The translations under genes and the position numbers were made by a program. From Actinernus sp. WN-2022 (Eukaryota > Cnidaria > Anthozoa > Actiniaria > Actinernidae), in the NCBI GenBank assembly GCA_030867875.1, contig JAOWCC010001634.1:11054778-11118777 (forward strand): 64,000 nt of DNA, written 5' to 3'. Below, piece after piece: positions 11,147-22,569 of this stretch. The notes beneath the pieces are model-generated. The model saw only the letters and a list, made by a program, of their open reading frames with translations, made no database searches and was not told where the DNA came from. Position 1 is the first letter of the stretch; each line of letters starts with the position of its first letter.

Positions 11147-12731
11147 CTTCGTATTTTATCACGTATAAGCCACACCTTTTTTAACTTTCAGATTTTGAAA
11201 GTAACAAAAAATTGCCACAAAGTTGGGCATGCGGCTTAAATGTGAGTGTTTTCAGATTTTTTTTGTAATGACGGTAAACAAAGCCATATGAACAATAGAA
11301 ATGGCACATTCAATTCACAGAACACAAGTGTTAGCAAGATTTCTAATCAAACTCCTCTCCTTCGCTTTCCAAAGAAAACTAGCTGTCCAGTTGCCTGTTA
11401 TCTTCTCTGCTAACTCCCCGAATGATTCCTAGCGTTATTAACCCTTTCACTACTAGAGCGGCCAAAAGCGGCCAATATGAAGCATGCATACATCCCAGCC
11501 ACTTTTTGGACAAATTTGATAGGAAATATAGTCTGTGCAAGTTCTAAATATAGGAAAATATAGGATTTTATTTCCAAAATATAGGCACTTATAGGAGCTA
11601 CATGTACATGTATGTGAACTTTTAATGTGTTTGATCAAACCTGTTTGTTTTTTGATAGGAAAGAATTTTGCTTTTGTTAATTCACAACAAAAATGCTAAA
11701 AAGTGCAAAATATAAATGTATCACTCAGCATACATCCTATTTGTACGAAATATAGGAGGATTTCTTGAAATATAGGCTCTTTATAGGATCCTATACAAAT
11801 TATAGGATACAATGTATATAGGAAATATAGGAGGTCTGGGATGCCTGAGCATGTACCTGGGAAAAATTATTGCATCAAACCTAGACATGCTGGAAATACG
11901 ATGTTGCGATATTTTTTCAAGGGATGAATGACTTCAAAGCCACAGCTGTAACCGGGATCGCTTGACTCTCCCACTTTGGAGAAAAACTCGTTTGTTTTGG
12001 AGATCGTTTTTCGTTTCTTCGATTTTCACGAATTTTGAGGAGCTGAAAATGGGCCCCAAAAAACCTTCCCATTCGCACTTGAAATCAAAAGCACACACAA
12101 AATAACCACTCAGTCGTTACAGTACCTTCTTTAATCTTTCCAGCCACCAGGTTTGTTTGCATAAAACACACCAAGCGACTGTGAAACATGCTGTTCTTAA
12201 CGCTGCACATCTCTCCACCATGTTTTCCTGCTCCCACCTCCAATTGCATGCTGGGTAATCAACAAAAAAGTCTTTTACCCCTACAACCAAGAGTGGTGAT
12301 TTGGACTCAAGCCGTTGCTTTAAAGTGACAAAAACACATCCTAATAGGTTGAGCAGGGGGAAAAGACAACCAACTGCAAGATTTGAAGGATTTCAGTGAA
12401 GAGTTATTTCATGTGTCTCAAAGCAAAAACACAACAGAAAAATCCTGTGAAACCCCTCACAAGGCCTACTAAACGCAAACCAAGTACGTTTCATCTGTCC
12501 TCAGACTTGATGATGTCCTATAGCTCTCTTACAGTGGCTTATTTGTCCAAAATTAGAGCACATTTCAAACCTATGGCATTTCTATTGTTCATATGGCTTC
12601 GTTTACGGTCATTGCAAAAAAGTTTTCTGAAAACACACATATAAGCCACACCCCCAACTTTGTGGCAATTTTTTGTTACTTTCAAAATCTGAAAGTCAAA
12701 AAAGGTGTGGCTTATACGTGATAAAATATGG
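11147..12731. mobile_element. TA-flanked DNA element, copy B, with ~150-bp inverted ends
   Basis: The left end (TATTTTATCACGTATAAGCC, near 11152) and the inverted right end (ending CACGT... ATAAAATATGG at 12731) pair for about 150 bp, including the GCCACAAAGTTGG segment. TA lies on the outer right side (12732-12733). The first 2-3 bases on the left are altered. The interior matches element A. The 361-bp MITE at 11487-11847 interrupts it. No transposase is encoded. Confidence 0.75.
11487..11847. mobile_element. 361-bp MITE nested in element B, AGCATG duplication, 'atatagga' arrays
   Basis: The ends are CATACATCCCAG and, inverted, CAGGCATCCCAG. AGCATG is duplicated exactly at 11481-11486 and 11848-11853. 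Element A carries the uninterrupted site with a single AGCATG near 7665. The interior is made largely of the word AAATATAGGA and variants (ATATAGGCAC, TTATAGGAGC). There is no ORF. Confidence 0.9.
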
Positions 12732-12906
12732 TAATCACATTTTGTCTGATTATATAAGTGAAGCCCAATTTTGAAAGTCTATTCATCAGGCTTCATAAAG
12801 ATATAGCTTTCCATATTTTTGTGAATATGTTTGGGTTTATTTAAATCCAAAAACGACTTATTTTTTTCGAATTCTTGCAGACTGAGTTAATGAGTTAAAC
12901 ACAAGG
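12732..12906. other. Short spacer, no feature
   Basis: AT-rich sequence between element B and the recombinase fragment. Nothing supportable is seen. Confidence 0.4.
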
Positions 12907-13257
12907 GTGTTTGACGACATTATCAAACTATGGAGTCTTTTCCATACCACACAAACAAATTTCACGGGACACTCTCTCAAGGTGGATCAGATCAGTCATA
13001 CTGCTGCAGGGTCAATGTTACATTGTTTAAACCACACAGCACCACAAGCTGCTGCGACTTCAAAAGCAAAAGCAGTATGCATTCCAATAATTCATGAAAT
13101 CATATGGACAGCAGGGTGGTCTTCGTCAAGATCATTTGACAAGTTTTATGACAAGCCTATACAGTTGGTAAGCTTTGCCTCTTGTGCTACAGACTGGTTA
13201 AAAAAAAGACATTTGACAAAACCCAATTTGGTTGTGATATTTCTAGATACCAGCTGA
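12907..13257 (+). pseudogene. Tyrosine recombinase C-terminal fragment
   Basis: The frame reads an end typical of tyrosine recombinases of DIRS/Ngaro-type retroelements or Cryptons: HTAPQAAATSKA, then IIHEIIWTAGWSSSRSFDKFYDKPI in two pieces (IIHEIIWTAGWSS, RSFDKFYDKPI). The Tyr in FDKFYDKP is at the position of the nucleophile. The Trp of GWSS replaces the second His, as is usual. The HxxR motif reads HTAP, so the catalytic Arg is lost. The N-terminal part of the domain is not visible and no reverse transcriptase adjoins it. It is a dead fragment. Confidence 0.6.
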
Positions 13258-13366
13258 AGATGGAATTCATTGTTGGTTTGTTATTGTTGTGATTATATGG
13301 TCATTACTTTTCAATTGGGAAAGTAAAACAAATTTACTCTTACATAGGTTTTTGTTTGCTCATGTA

Positions 13367-14111
13367 CAGTCCCACTAAACGCCAGATGGAGCTAACAGCT
13401 TTTGGTGCCGTTAGTGCCACACTTAATGTTTACCATTAGTGCCACCAAACCACTAGACGGCTTGAACCATAGGTGGCTAGACACCAAAACTTCTGAGCCA
13501 CCAACGGCTAGCCACCAAAATCTTTTTCACTTTCCATAAAGGCTGAGTACAGTGTACATGTAGTTGTGTGGTAAATTAAACTACAGTCACACTTCCTGCA
13601 AAGTTCACAGCATGGCCAGTGTTGTTGTGGCAAAATCCAGACAATGTCTGCACGGCAAAGCGGTTTATAAACAACACGTTGAAGAATGAAACAGGAATAA
13701 AGTTTAGTTAAGTTAGCTGTTAGAATTTCACTCAACGGTTTCGAAGTGATTTTCTTTAGTTATTCCAGGAAAATCTGTGAAGCTCCCAAAAATGCATTGT
13801 CAGAAACGATGCGACTGCAATTATTGTTAATATACATGTATGTATGCTAATTTTAGACTTCAGTTTGTTTACATTCACTCACACTGCAGTGAAAAAAATT
13901 CAATCGTGCACTGACTAACGGCTAGTTGCCAAATGTCTTGAGCCATCGACAGCTAGCCACCAAACGTCTAGCATCATCGACGGCTAGCCACCAAATGTCT
14001 AGTGCCGTCGATGGCTCTAGCCACCAGTATTTACGTACCATTAGTGGCACCAAACCACTAATGCCCAGCTGCTGGTGGCTCTGACCGTTGCAAAATTTTT
14101 GAGCGGGACTG
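13367..14111. mobile_element. Non-autonomous DNA element with 'gacggctagccaccaaa' arrays
   Basis: The left end CAGTCCCACT and inverted right end CAGTCCCGCT form a short TIR. TA flanks both sides (13365-13366, 14112-14113), but no 6-bp duplication exists. Both subterminal regions are built from the words GGCTAGCCACCAAA and CATTAGTGCCACCAAACC. No gene is present. The short ORF at 13508-13735 is a chance frame. Confidence 0.7.
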
Positions 14112-14336
14112 TAACTGTCTTATCTTTAAGATCTCATGGGATCCCTGTGCAGTGATGATAAGATAGAATCGAAAAATTAAACAACACTTACCTGTAAGTT
14201 GAAGTTTGGTTGGAATTCTATTGTGTCATCAAACTGCACCAAGGGATCACATGCCCACCCAACATCATGCACATCATAACGTAACTTTGAGCCCTCCCAT
14301 AAGTGGCTTAGTGCTATATTCACCATATTGTGTTAT

Positions 14337-14896
14337 GGATCGTTTTCACTGACGTCACAAAAAAAATTGCCTCAAGAAAAGACTGATATTAGTAAAATAT
14401 TTTTAATGGTGTGTATAAAGCAGGTAAAAATATGTAAACGACCGAAATTTTGGGGCATTAGAGCACTTCCTAACTGAGCTGTCGGACAAATAATATTCAA
14501 ACAATTTAGTGTAATTTGTATGCGGCGGCCATCTTGGTGTACCAAAGAGGTACACCAAGATTGCGGCCGAAAACGTACTCTACAAATAAAGCTGTTTTTC
14601 CCAGCAATATGATTAGCATTCACTTAAAAACACTTTAGATATCACTTTTAACGTTAAATCAAGTCTAACATTTTAAATTGGCAGAAATATATGGATTGCC
14701 ATGACATTTAGGAAACACGCTGAGCTGGGCTGTCACAAAATTCAAAATACTCTAACTCAATAACGACTCACCATATCGACGTAAAATTTTACAAGAATAC
14801 TGAGTATACAGATACCTAAATTATATTAAAAGAACAGGGTTATAGATCATTTAGTTTAGATTTTAGAATTTTGATGACGTCACGTGAAAATGATCT
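14337..14896. mobile_element. MITE with GATCRTTTTCAC...TGACGTCA ends
   Basis: The left GATCGTTTTCACTGACGTCA and inverted right GATCATTTTCACGTGACGTCA form the TIR, each containing a CRE-like TGACGTCA. A hairpin at about 14523-14569 has a 13-bp perfect stem (GGTACACCAAGAT) around a 5-nt loop. No obvious duplication was fixed. There is no ORF with family features. Confidence 0.65.
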
Positions 14897-15050
14897 ATTG
14901 TGTCCAGTCAGACACTCACATTCGGCTGTGAATACTGATTATGCGCATGCGTCTAGCTATCTCATGCAGTTTGATGACTCAATATTTCAACTTAATTACA
15001 GGTGTAAGTCTCATTTAATTTTTCAATTTTCCGCCATGTTTGCCCTGATT

Positions 15051-15305
15051 GGGCCATTCCATTTTATATGCACACCCCCCCTATTGAGGAAGTCACTTCT
15101 ATACCCCTTTGGATATAATTTTGGGCATACCCCCTCTGGATTTTGGGGGGGGGGGGGGGTTGCTGTTTCTCCAGACCTTCTTTGATAGCATTTCCAGCCC
15201 TCTAGGATTCCCCTCCCCCCTTGCATTATGTCTTGCCCTATTGAGGGAATTGAGGATATCCAAGTTCCTCGATAGGGAGGGTGTGCATATAAAATGGCAT
15301 GGCCC
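15051..15305. mobile_element. 255-bp MITE, PIF/Harbinger-like, ATT duplication
   Basis: It starts GGGCCATTCCATTTTATATG and the inverted end is GGGCCATGCCATTTTATATG. The TIR extends to about 40 bp including CACACC and CTATTGAGGAA. ATT is duplicated at 15048-15050 and 15306-15308. A G-run of about 17 is at 15147-15160. Confidence 0.8.
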
Positions 15306-15308
15306 ATT

Positions 15309-16077
15309 ACCTAGGGGAATGTTGAACTCCTCTGACAATAATCTTTATATTGCCTACTGGTGAATAAAAAGTGCGCGGAAAACATTTCAGTGGACAACAA
15401 GTGAGCCACGTTATGGGTTCCTATGTAGAACAAAGATTTGTTTTTCTCACCTGGAATTCGAGAAGGCTGCGCCATCAGTTCGCCTTCGATTCATTAACGA
15501 CGCGACACCACAAACTAGTCTTTGGCGGTACTGCATAAACCATCCCCTGACCTTTTCCTCGACTACTTTGCAGGGAAATATAATCAAGTTTTGTTTAAAT
15601 TCGTAAGAATTCTGCTAAAAATGGGACTGTGGCCAGTGTGGGGAGACAACACGAGTCACGAGTGTTCGGAGTCCAAATTAGTCATTATGAAACCCACATT
15701 ATAAGTAACCAAACTGCACTTTAAAAGCTAATAAAGTTTGGAATAAATTCTGCTAACATGACGCTCACCTTTCTCAGATAAAAAGCCAGAATACGCACAC
15801 AATCTCATGGAATCCAAATCGTTCATGCGCTCACAGTCCACATTTACGCGGCAAACGTAACGCGCATGCGTTTGTAATGACCGTTTCCTCGTTCCCAGAG
15901 CCCGCGATCTTTTTGGCCAGCGCCAAGATACTAGGCCTGAATTCCTACGAAATAAATCTTCAATAATAAAAGATTGATACTTAATGAAGTTTTGTGAGTG
16001 GTTTTGGGGTGATTTGGGGACTTCTAAAGCAGTTTATTAGGCCTCGAAGTTTTGACGGTTGGCCGCGTATCTACCCA
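15309..16077. other. No gene seen
   Basis: No RNA gene, element end or coding signal could be supported in these 770 bp. Short ORFs here show no domain features. Confidence 0.45.
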
Positions 16078-18143
16078 CAGGCAGCCCAAGCTAATGATTT
16101 TTACAAGGAATGTATGGGAATGTTTAGAAAAAATCTAAAACTGTACTAAAATGATCAATAAAGTCATGTTGTGAAGTTGTTCCTCGTGTTGTGAAGTTGT
16201 TCCTCTTCATCACTGATGTGTTTATTTCTGGTTTGAGGCACTTCCGGGATTTTTTTCCCTCCCTTATATAAATATTGAGAAGGCAGGAAACACGAGACGC
16301 CATTAGTCCACGTGGCGACTCTTCGAAGCCTCGTAATTCTTCGAAAATCCAAACTTTCAGCATTTTACCTCCAGAAACCCATTCTTACATTCCTCTAGCA
16401 CCCGTTCAATCGATCCATCGCTTATTTCCTCGCTTTGTAAGTACTCAAATTCGACAGTTTCTGCAGCCAACCTAGCCTGTAACGATCCGGGGTTCGATCA
16501 GCTTAGCCTTTTTTTCATGGGCTGCCTGTGCTAGTTGAACCACAGGCAGCCTTTGGTTGAACGTGGCTTTTCTTCGGAAGCACTGACGAACGAGTGCCGA
16601 AGGAATTCAACACCTCGTGTTTTTTCGAAGAGATTCGGAGAAGAAAGTCATTGTGCTCAATCGACCACTCGCTGAACGGTGAAATCGCTGGGGAGACCCA
16701 CGAACTTTTCAGCAAACAATAGGTGAAGTAAATGTCAAATAGAAATTTAGTCGATTTCTTGATTTAGTTTTCTTCAAAAGCTGTTTCAAATGTAAAGTAA
16801 CCAAAAACGGAACTGACCAAGGTAAGTTGTACAAGAATTTGTTATAGACGATTCCGTTGAACTGACTGCAATATGAGAGTGAAAAAATACGTCCGTGTAG
16901 CGGCTACAATATGGTGTGACAAATAGGTCAGTGAGAACTCGTATTGACCCTTATCTTTCTTGGAGCCTAACAGATGAGCAAAGAGCAGTTAGAACTGCCG
17001 AAGCAGGACATATTAGGGACTTTAAGCAACCAGCCGACGGCAATGACAACGGGACGTGGAAAAATGCCTTTCTCCCGAAATTTGGTGTCTACTATTTCCC
17101 TCGTTCACCTTGAATTGTTTTTCGAAAAATATGACCTTGAGTAGAGTTCCGTTCACGCCGAACGAAAAACGGATTGATTTACTTTCTTATACGTTCGCGT
17201 TCTCTTTAAAACGTACAATTTGGGGTTTTCACGTTGTGTTTTTGCAGAGAACGGTGAAATGTAGGCGACTGCGTGCATTTTCACGTGCAGCTATTGTATT
17301 TTGTAATTAAGGCTATTGTTTTATGCCGTCGTCGAAGACATTGCCGACGTGTTTTGCTTAAAAGTCCCTATTAATATCATGTTGAGTAAACGAAACCGTA
17401 ACGCGTCTGAAAAGCCTTGGACGAAATGTTGTAATGGTGTGTTCTAGTGGCATTTCCGCTACTGTATTTGACGATTCAAAGAAAACTGTCCATTCCCATT
17501 ACGCTCTTCTAATGGCTGATATGCCTTCTGTTCTGCATATTTCACCGTTCAGCGATTGGTCGATTGATCACAATGGCTTTCTTCTCCGAATCTCTTCGAA
17601 AATACACGAGGTGTTGAATTCCTTCGGCACTCGTTCGTCACTGCTTCCGAAGAAAAGCCACGTTCAACCAAAGGCTGCCTGTGGTTCAACTAGCACAGGC
17701 AGCCCATGAAAAAAAGGCTAAGCTGATCGAACCCCGGATCGTTACAGGCTAGGTTGGCTGCAGAAACTGTCGAATTTGAGTACTTACAAAGCGAGGAAAT
17801 AAGTGATGGATCGATTGAACGAGTGCTAGAGGAATGTAAGAAAGGGTTTCTGGAGGTAAAATGCTGAAAGTTTGGATTTTCGAAGAATTACGAGGCTTCG
17901 AAGAGTCGCCACGTGGACTAATGGCGTCTCGTGTTTCCTGCCTTCTCAATATTTATATAGGGGAGGGGAAAAAAATCCCAGAAGTGCCTCAAACCAGAAA
18001 TAAACACATCAGTGATGAAGAGGAACAACTTCACAACACACAGGTAAGGTTTTATGACTTTATTGATCATTTTAGTACAGTTTTAGATTTTTTCTAAACA
18101 TTCCCATACATTCCTTGTAAAAATCATTAGCTTGGGCTGCCTG
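16078..18143. mobile_element. Fold-back element with ~605-bp inverted arms
   Basis: The left arm 16078-16685 is repeated in inverse at 17540-18143, around an 854-bp single-copy core. The termini read CAGGCAGCCCAAGCTAATG and its inverse. Each arm also holds a small hairpin (left arm 16520-16551) whose stem GGCTGCCTG/CAGGCAGCC repeats the terminal motif. The left arm has a tandem 20-bp unit (GTTGTGAAGTTGTTCCTCGT near 16170-16208) present once in the right arm. A 66-codon open frame occurs in both arms and differs at three residues by translation. It has no recognised domain and is probably incidental. No convincing target duplication was found (ACCCA left, TGATC right). Confidence 0.85.
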
Positions 18144-18163
18144 TGATCATAGGAGCGAGTAAT

Positions 18164-18594
18164 CACAAGTAACGCATAAATGGCTTCTCTGTGAGCCAAT
18201 GACAAACCAAAGCAAAACCAAAACCAATTTGCGTTTGGTTTTACTTTGGATTCTGATTGGTTGGTTTACTTTCTCAGCCAATATAGGAGAGCTTAGTAAA
18301 CGCAAAACCAAAACACTTCCGACACTCAATAGGAGATATTGTAGTTGAGTCTACGAATAGCAGTTTCAGCGGTATTGACCCAAACGCCTCACTTCAATGT
18401 AATGAAGCGCTATTCAAACTGTGTATCTAAATTAGTCGTGCTTGTTTAGGAGGGTGTTGGTGTCGTGTAAGAATGATGGTTTCAATGGCGCTTCATTACA
18501 TTGAAGTGAGGCGTTCGGGTCAATACCGCTGAAACTGCTATTCGTAGACTCAACTACAATATCTCCTATTGAAATCCGCTCTATGTTCTAGACA
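18164..18594. mobile_element. MITE remnant (GACACTCAATTGAAA family), interrupted
   Basis: The segment 18164-18327 plus 18571-18594 resembles the complete MITE at 41596-41903. It shares ACCAAAACCAA and GCGTTTGGTTTTA words and the end CGACACTCAAT...ATTGAAATCCGCTCTA. The left TIR is not recognisable. The right TIR is split by the 18328-18570 palindrome. Confidence 0.65.
18328..18570. mobile_element. Palindromic MITE with ~86-bp arms
   Basis: The arms start AATAGGAGATATTGTAG and its inverse, and pair for about 86 bp, through CAGCGGTATTGACCC and ACTTCAATGTAATGAAGCGC. The central loop is about 75 bp. It lies within the right terminal repeat of another MITE, and removing it (with AT duplicated) restores CTCAATTGAAA. 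It has no coding content. Confidence 0.8.
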
Positions 18595-19178
18595 TCGATA
18601 ATAAAAGTCTACACAGAAAATTTCACATCCATAGAGTGTATTGTTCCGGAGTAAATAAATGTTGAATTTTATGACAGAACGACCCAGCGTGTTTTCTGGA
18701 AGTTATAAAAATCCATGTAATTGTGTAAATTTCTTTTTTTTTAACTCGATAAATCTTTAAAAGTTGCATGGTGAAACCCAATGATTTTGATGGGAAATTA
18801 AGATTTTCCAGGGAGGCACCATACCCACTTTGAACGGCTGATACTTCACTGCCAGAGCTCGGTCGGGCGGCACTTGACCCATTTATATACTAGAAATAGA
18901 ACAAACTTTTCAAGAATGTAGGTTTGTTTGACATCGGTGTTACCATAGCAACACAGCGTGACGTCATGTATTTTACACATCATCAATGTTCTCGAAATCT
19001 AGACCTAAACTTCTAAAACGACCTACTGTCCCTTGTAGACTAAATGTAGGCCTTCAAAACTGCAAGGTTTAAAAAAGTTGTATGAGAGCGTTTTCGAAAA
19101 AAAATGGGTTGAATATTTTCGTTTAAAAATAAAAAAATCGCCTTACTTTCTGTTTAGTCGTCGAGAACAGTATCACTC
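18595..19178. other. No gene seen
   Basis: Nothing supportable between two MITEs. Confidence 0.45.
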
Positions 19179-19420
19179 TTCTTAATATTTATGCGCATAT
19201 CTAATTCACTACTCTAAAACGAGGCTATCCCCGCATCGAGGATGCCACAACGTGCATCCGAGTTCGAAAGGACAATTCAGGATTTTTCCTTTTGTCTCCA
19301 ACGCATAGAGGAACACAGCAATATTACGTCCGCGACGCCATTTTGCTTTTCAGCTAAGCAACGATGCGGGGATAGCCTCGTTTTCGAGTAGCTAATTATA
19401 TGCGCATAAATATTAAGAAT
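19179..19420. mobile_element. MITE with TTCTTAATATTTATGCGC ends
   Basis: The inverted arms run about 60 bp: TTCTTAATATTTATGCGCAT, then AAACGAGGCTATCCCCGCATCG, the second part given here as GAGGCTATCCCCGCATCG on both sides. The core is about 120 bp with no ORF. Confidence 0.8.
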
Positions 19421-19499
19421 TTTCCGGACGATTCAAACGATGTTTTTAGCATATTTCATTGCTTTATTCGATTTCGGTTGAGAGTATCATAAGTAATGT

Positions 19500-20190
19500 C
19501 TTAAATATCCAGGAAAGGGACCTTAGAGCTATCAGTGTCCAGTTGTTAAGAACTACTAGACAAAGCTACTATCTGCACCCTACAGAACAGAAGACTCCAT
19601 GACATGGCAACTCTTATGTATAGGGCCAAGAACAAACTATGCCCAAACTATATCAGTAACTTATTTCAAATCTCGGGCAGTAAGTATAACTTAGGTAATA
19701 AAGAATTTGTAATTCCTAGATTTCAAACCGTAACATTCGGTAAGCATTCCATTAGATATATGGGACCCAAGTTATGGCTAAGAATACAGGAGAACATTAG
19801 ACAATCACCATCACTGTCATCTTTTAAGAATAATACCCGTAAGCTGGACTTGAGTGTTGTGTTGGCCGATGACAGCTGCACCAACTGCCTATTATGTAGT
19901 ACTTGAGCTGAGGTGCACACGTTATCTAGTGCATGCGGTTGATGCAGTTAGGGGCGGACAACACAGCTCTCGATATATTATTTATAAATTATAAAATATT
20001 ATAATACTAAATTATATATTATCTTAATTACGATTGTACATATTATTCACTAGTTCTTTCATAGGTCTTAACATTGTATTATTTTACAAATTTAAATTAG
20101 GGTGTCCCCATTTAGTGGTTGTTATATTGCTATTGTTATACTGTAGATTGACACGTAAATAAAGTTTTTTTTATTTTTTTATTTTACTCA
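19500..20190 (+). pseudogene. Non-LTR retrotransposon 3' end (RT C-terminus and 3'UTR)
   Basis: The frame around 19580-19906 reads LQNRRLHDMATLMYRAKNKL, followed by LCPNYISNLF, FVIPRFQTV, GKHSIRYMGPKLW and a Leu/Cys-rich end. This is the usual C-terminal tail of CR1/L2-like reverse transcriptases. Upstream residues (19510-19580) need a frameshift. The 3' tail ends with AATAAAG and T/A-rich sequence at 20158-20186. It is a 5'-truncated, dead copy. Confidence 0.75.
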
Positions 20191-20498
20191 AAATAGTATT
20201 GTATTTGCTACGGAAGCTGGAGTTCGAAAACTAGTCGACAAATGTTGTTTTTTACCTTTTCACCTGAAGTTACTACCCTGGCCCTGTAAATTTCAAGAGC
20301 TTTAAATCATTTTAAGGTAATTTCTCTTTTGTCTAGATTCTACATACTTGTGTGCTTTTGAACTAGCACGTTTACCATACACGCTTGCCACGCTACGCTA
20401 CTGCCGAAACGCTGGTGAAAATTCTGTTCTTAGTACAATGACATGAAAATATCCGATCAGGCGATTTGAGAAGAGTTAGTATAAAGCCTATGTTATGT
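20191..20498. other. No gene seen
   Basis: Non-coding spacer between the LINE tail and the TTAA MITE. Confidence 0.4.
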
Positions 20499-20502
20499 TT
20501 AA

Positions 20503-20889
20503 AGGGAACCTCGGCTGAAAAACAAAGTCTGCTGTTGTGTTTGTCTCCAATAAATTGTACACTAGATGTCATTTATACACCGATATTCCTGTCGATAAAA
20601 CTCATTTGAATTTCCTGCGCGCCGCCATCTTGGATCTCGTGACGTCACAGTGTTGCGCCTATTGTTACACAACAAAAGAGCTATTGTTTTCTGACAATAG
20701 GGGCAACACTGTGACGTCATAAAATCCAAGTTGGCGGCGCGCAGGAAATTCAAATGAGTTTTATCGACAGGAAAATCGGTGTATAAATGACATCTAGTAT
20801 ACAATTTACTGGAGACAAACACAGAAACAGAATTAAGCATGCATAACAATCATTTGAGAGCAAACATTGTTTTTCAGCCGAGATTGCCT
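20503..20889. mobile_element. 387-bp MITE with TTAA duplication
   Basis: TTAA flanks both sides (20499-20502, 20890-20893). The ends are AGGGAACCTCGGCTGAAAAA and, inverted, AGGCAATCTCGGCTGAAAAA. The inverted repeats extend almost to the centre, through CGCGCCGCCA and GACGTCACAGTGTTGC. TTAA targeting points to a Kolobok or piggyBac transposase. It has no ORF of its own. Confidence 0.85.
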
Positions 20890-20893
20890 TTAA

Positions 20894-21785
20894 TAATTTT
20901 TCCGGGCCGGTATCCCTCGAAATCGCACGATCTGATTGGCTGCTCAGTGGTCCGGATTTTTTGCCAGTACGGACCACTCATGCCTCATGGCTTGTAGTTG
21001 TATCGCTTCAAAACAAGTTTTACATTGTGAAGTGTTTTTGCTAAGTTTTTGCCAAGATTCTGACGTAAATGGACCCTAGCATTGAACACCTTGTATTTAT
21101 GCAACATATTTGATAATGAATGCCTGGGAAATTAAAATGAAAAACAGCAGAAAAATGCCTATGATTTGAGTGAAGTTTTCAATATTAGCTCGCTCGCGCT
21201 GCTTACACCACGACAGTTTCGAACAAAGTGCGTGAATCTCATTAAAGCGAGGTGAATAAATCAATTTCGGAGGTTTTCATTATCTATTGTTTCTGTGAAT
21301 GAGGTCATGCTTCTATTTTTAGAATCCTATTGTTTGGAGCGGCCATAAAGCCAGGACCGATCGACCCTGAATCTATATTCGAAGTTGAATGAAAAAAAGT
21401 AAAACATACCTCGCAATATCTAATCCCTTATCCCTTTGTATCGAAAACATATAGTCTCTAAAATGTCTACTATTTTCCTTTACAGTTAATAACTCATAAG
21501 ATAATTATGAGTTCAGAATATTTGTAAACCTTTACCGGCAGTAAATCCGGCATGACTCTTGAGAGCAACTTTGCTCAGTATTGTCCTTAGGGATTAGCGA
21601 TAACTGCATGAAGAGCAATCAGTACAGTATGTCAGAAAAAATAGGCCTATTGTTTTGACGGAAAGCTATTGGTGTTTGTGGTACCGTGAATTTTCCCAGG
21701 CTTTTTCTCTTTCGGGTTCGGGACGGGAAAGCCCATAACTTCTCAACTAAGCTTTCAACCTAAGGATCATTATTGATTCACATGC
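20894..21785. other. No gene seen
   Basis: About 890 bp without a supportable gene or repeat boundary. A short inverted pair GTGGTCCG/CGGACCAC lies near 20947-20980. Confidence 0.45.
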
Positions 21786-22153
21786 ACATACGTCCAACCA
21801 TAAGATAAAATAGAACGTTCCAGAGCTTGAAAGCAATTTTGTGAATACTTCAGCCTCATTCAGGGAAATAGAATAAACCTAGCTAGTGCAATGTGGAGAA
21901 AGTAAAGTTCAGAATACAGTGACAGGACGGCGGAGCGAAATTTCAAGTGGGGGGCTAAAAATGGTCATTGAGCCGGTATGGGCAAACTATAGTCTTAAAC
22001 TGACTGAGAATTAACTAGGCAAAATATTTTTTGGGCAAAAAAGTTGGGGAGCTATATAGCCCCCCTAGACCCACGGCTGCGCCGTTCCTGAGTGAGTTCA
22101 GTTAAAGTCACGGCAGCGTTTCGGTCGACCGGACCCAGTGGGAAACACATCGC
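21786..22153. repeat. Local direct duplication, copy 1
   Basis: From CAACCATAAGATAAAATAGA to GCGTTTCGGTCGACCGGACC. Copy 2 is at 22570-22785. Copy 1 has an extra ~150 bp near 21925-22085 that is absent from copy 2. Confidence 0.75.
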
Positions 22154-22335
22154 GAACAGTAAAACGAAAACCGGCCGCATTCAATTCTGAATAAAATAAA
22201 ATATGTTTGAGCAATACTTCATATGCGAAATAATTACCTCCCAAAAAAACGCAAAAGAAAACAATGTGTTACAAGTGAAATTTTAACTCTTTTGCAGACT
22301 TCATAACGGCAAAAATATTTTAGCTGCGTTTGGCT

Positions 22336-22511
22336 TAGCCTCCTTTGCAGACGTTTTTAGTTTCGGTCCCATTCTCCCTACACACTAACGTCTACTGAAC
22401 CGAGCCGGACATTCCATTTCCATTGTGTTTGAGTATCCAATCAGATTTAAGCCATTGTTAGAAGATTAGGAAGAATGGGACCGAAGCTAAAAACGTCTGC
22501 AAAGGAGGCTA
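22336..22511. mobile_element. 176-bp MITE with 9-bp duplication (Mutator-like)
   Basis: The ends are TAGCCTCCTTTGCAGACG and its inverse, with about 40 bp of TIR (through TTCGGTCCCATTCT). CGTTTGGCT is duplicated exactly at 22327-22335 and 22512-22520. A 9-bp duplication is the mark of Mutator-like elements. Confidence 0.88.
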
Positions 22512-22569
22512 CGTTTGGCTTTGAAGTGTTTAATTTGGTTGTTTGTTGGGCAGAATTGCAAACGTGTCG

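Noticed and set aside
14160..14330. CACTTACCTGTAAG, a donor-like site on the minus strand
   Set aside because: No adjoining open frame on the minus strand could be linked to it.
16275..17949. 66-residue ORF present in both fold-back arms
   Set aside because: Its duplication is explained by the inverted arms; no motif supports translation.
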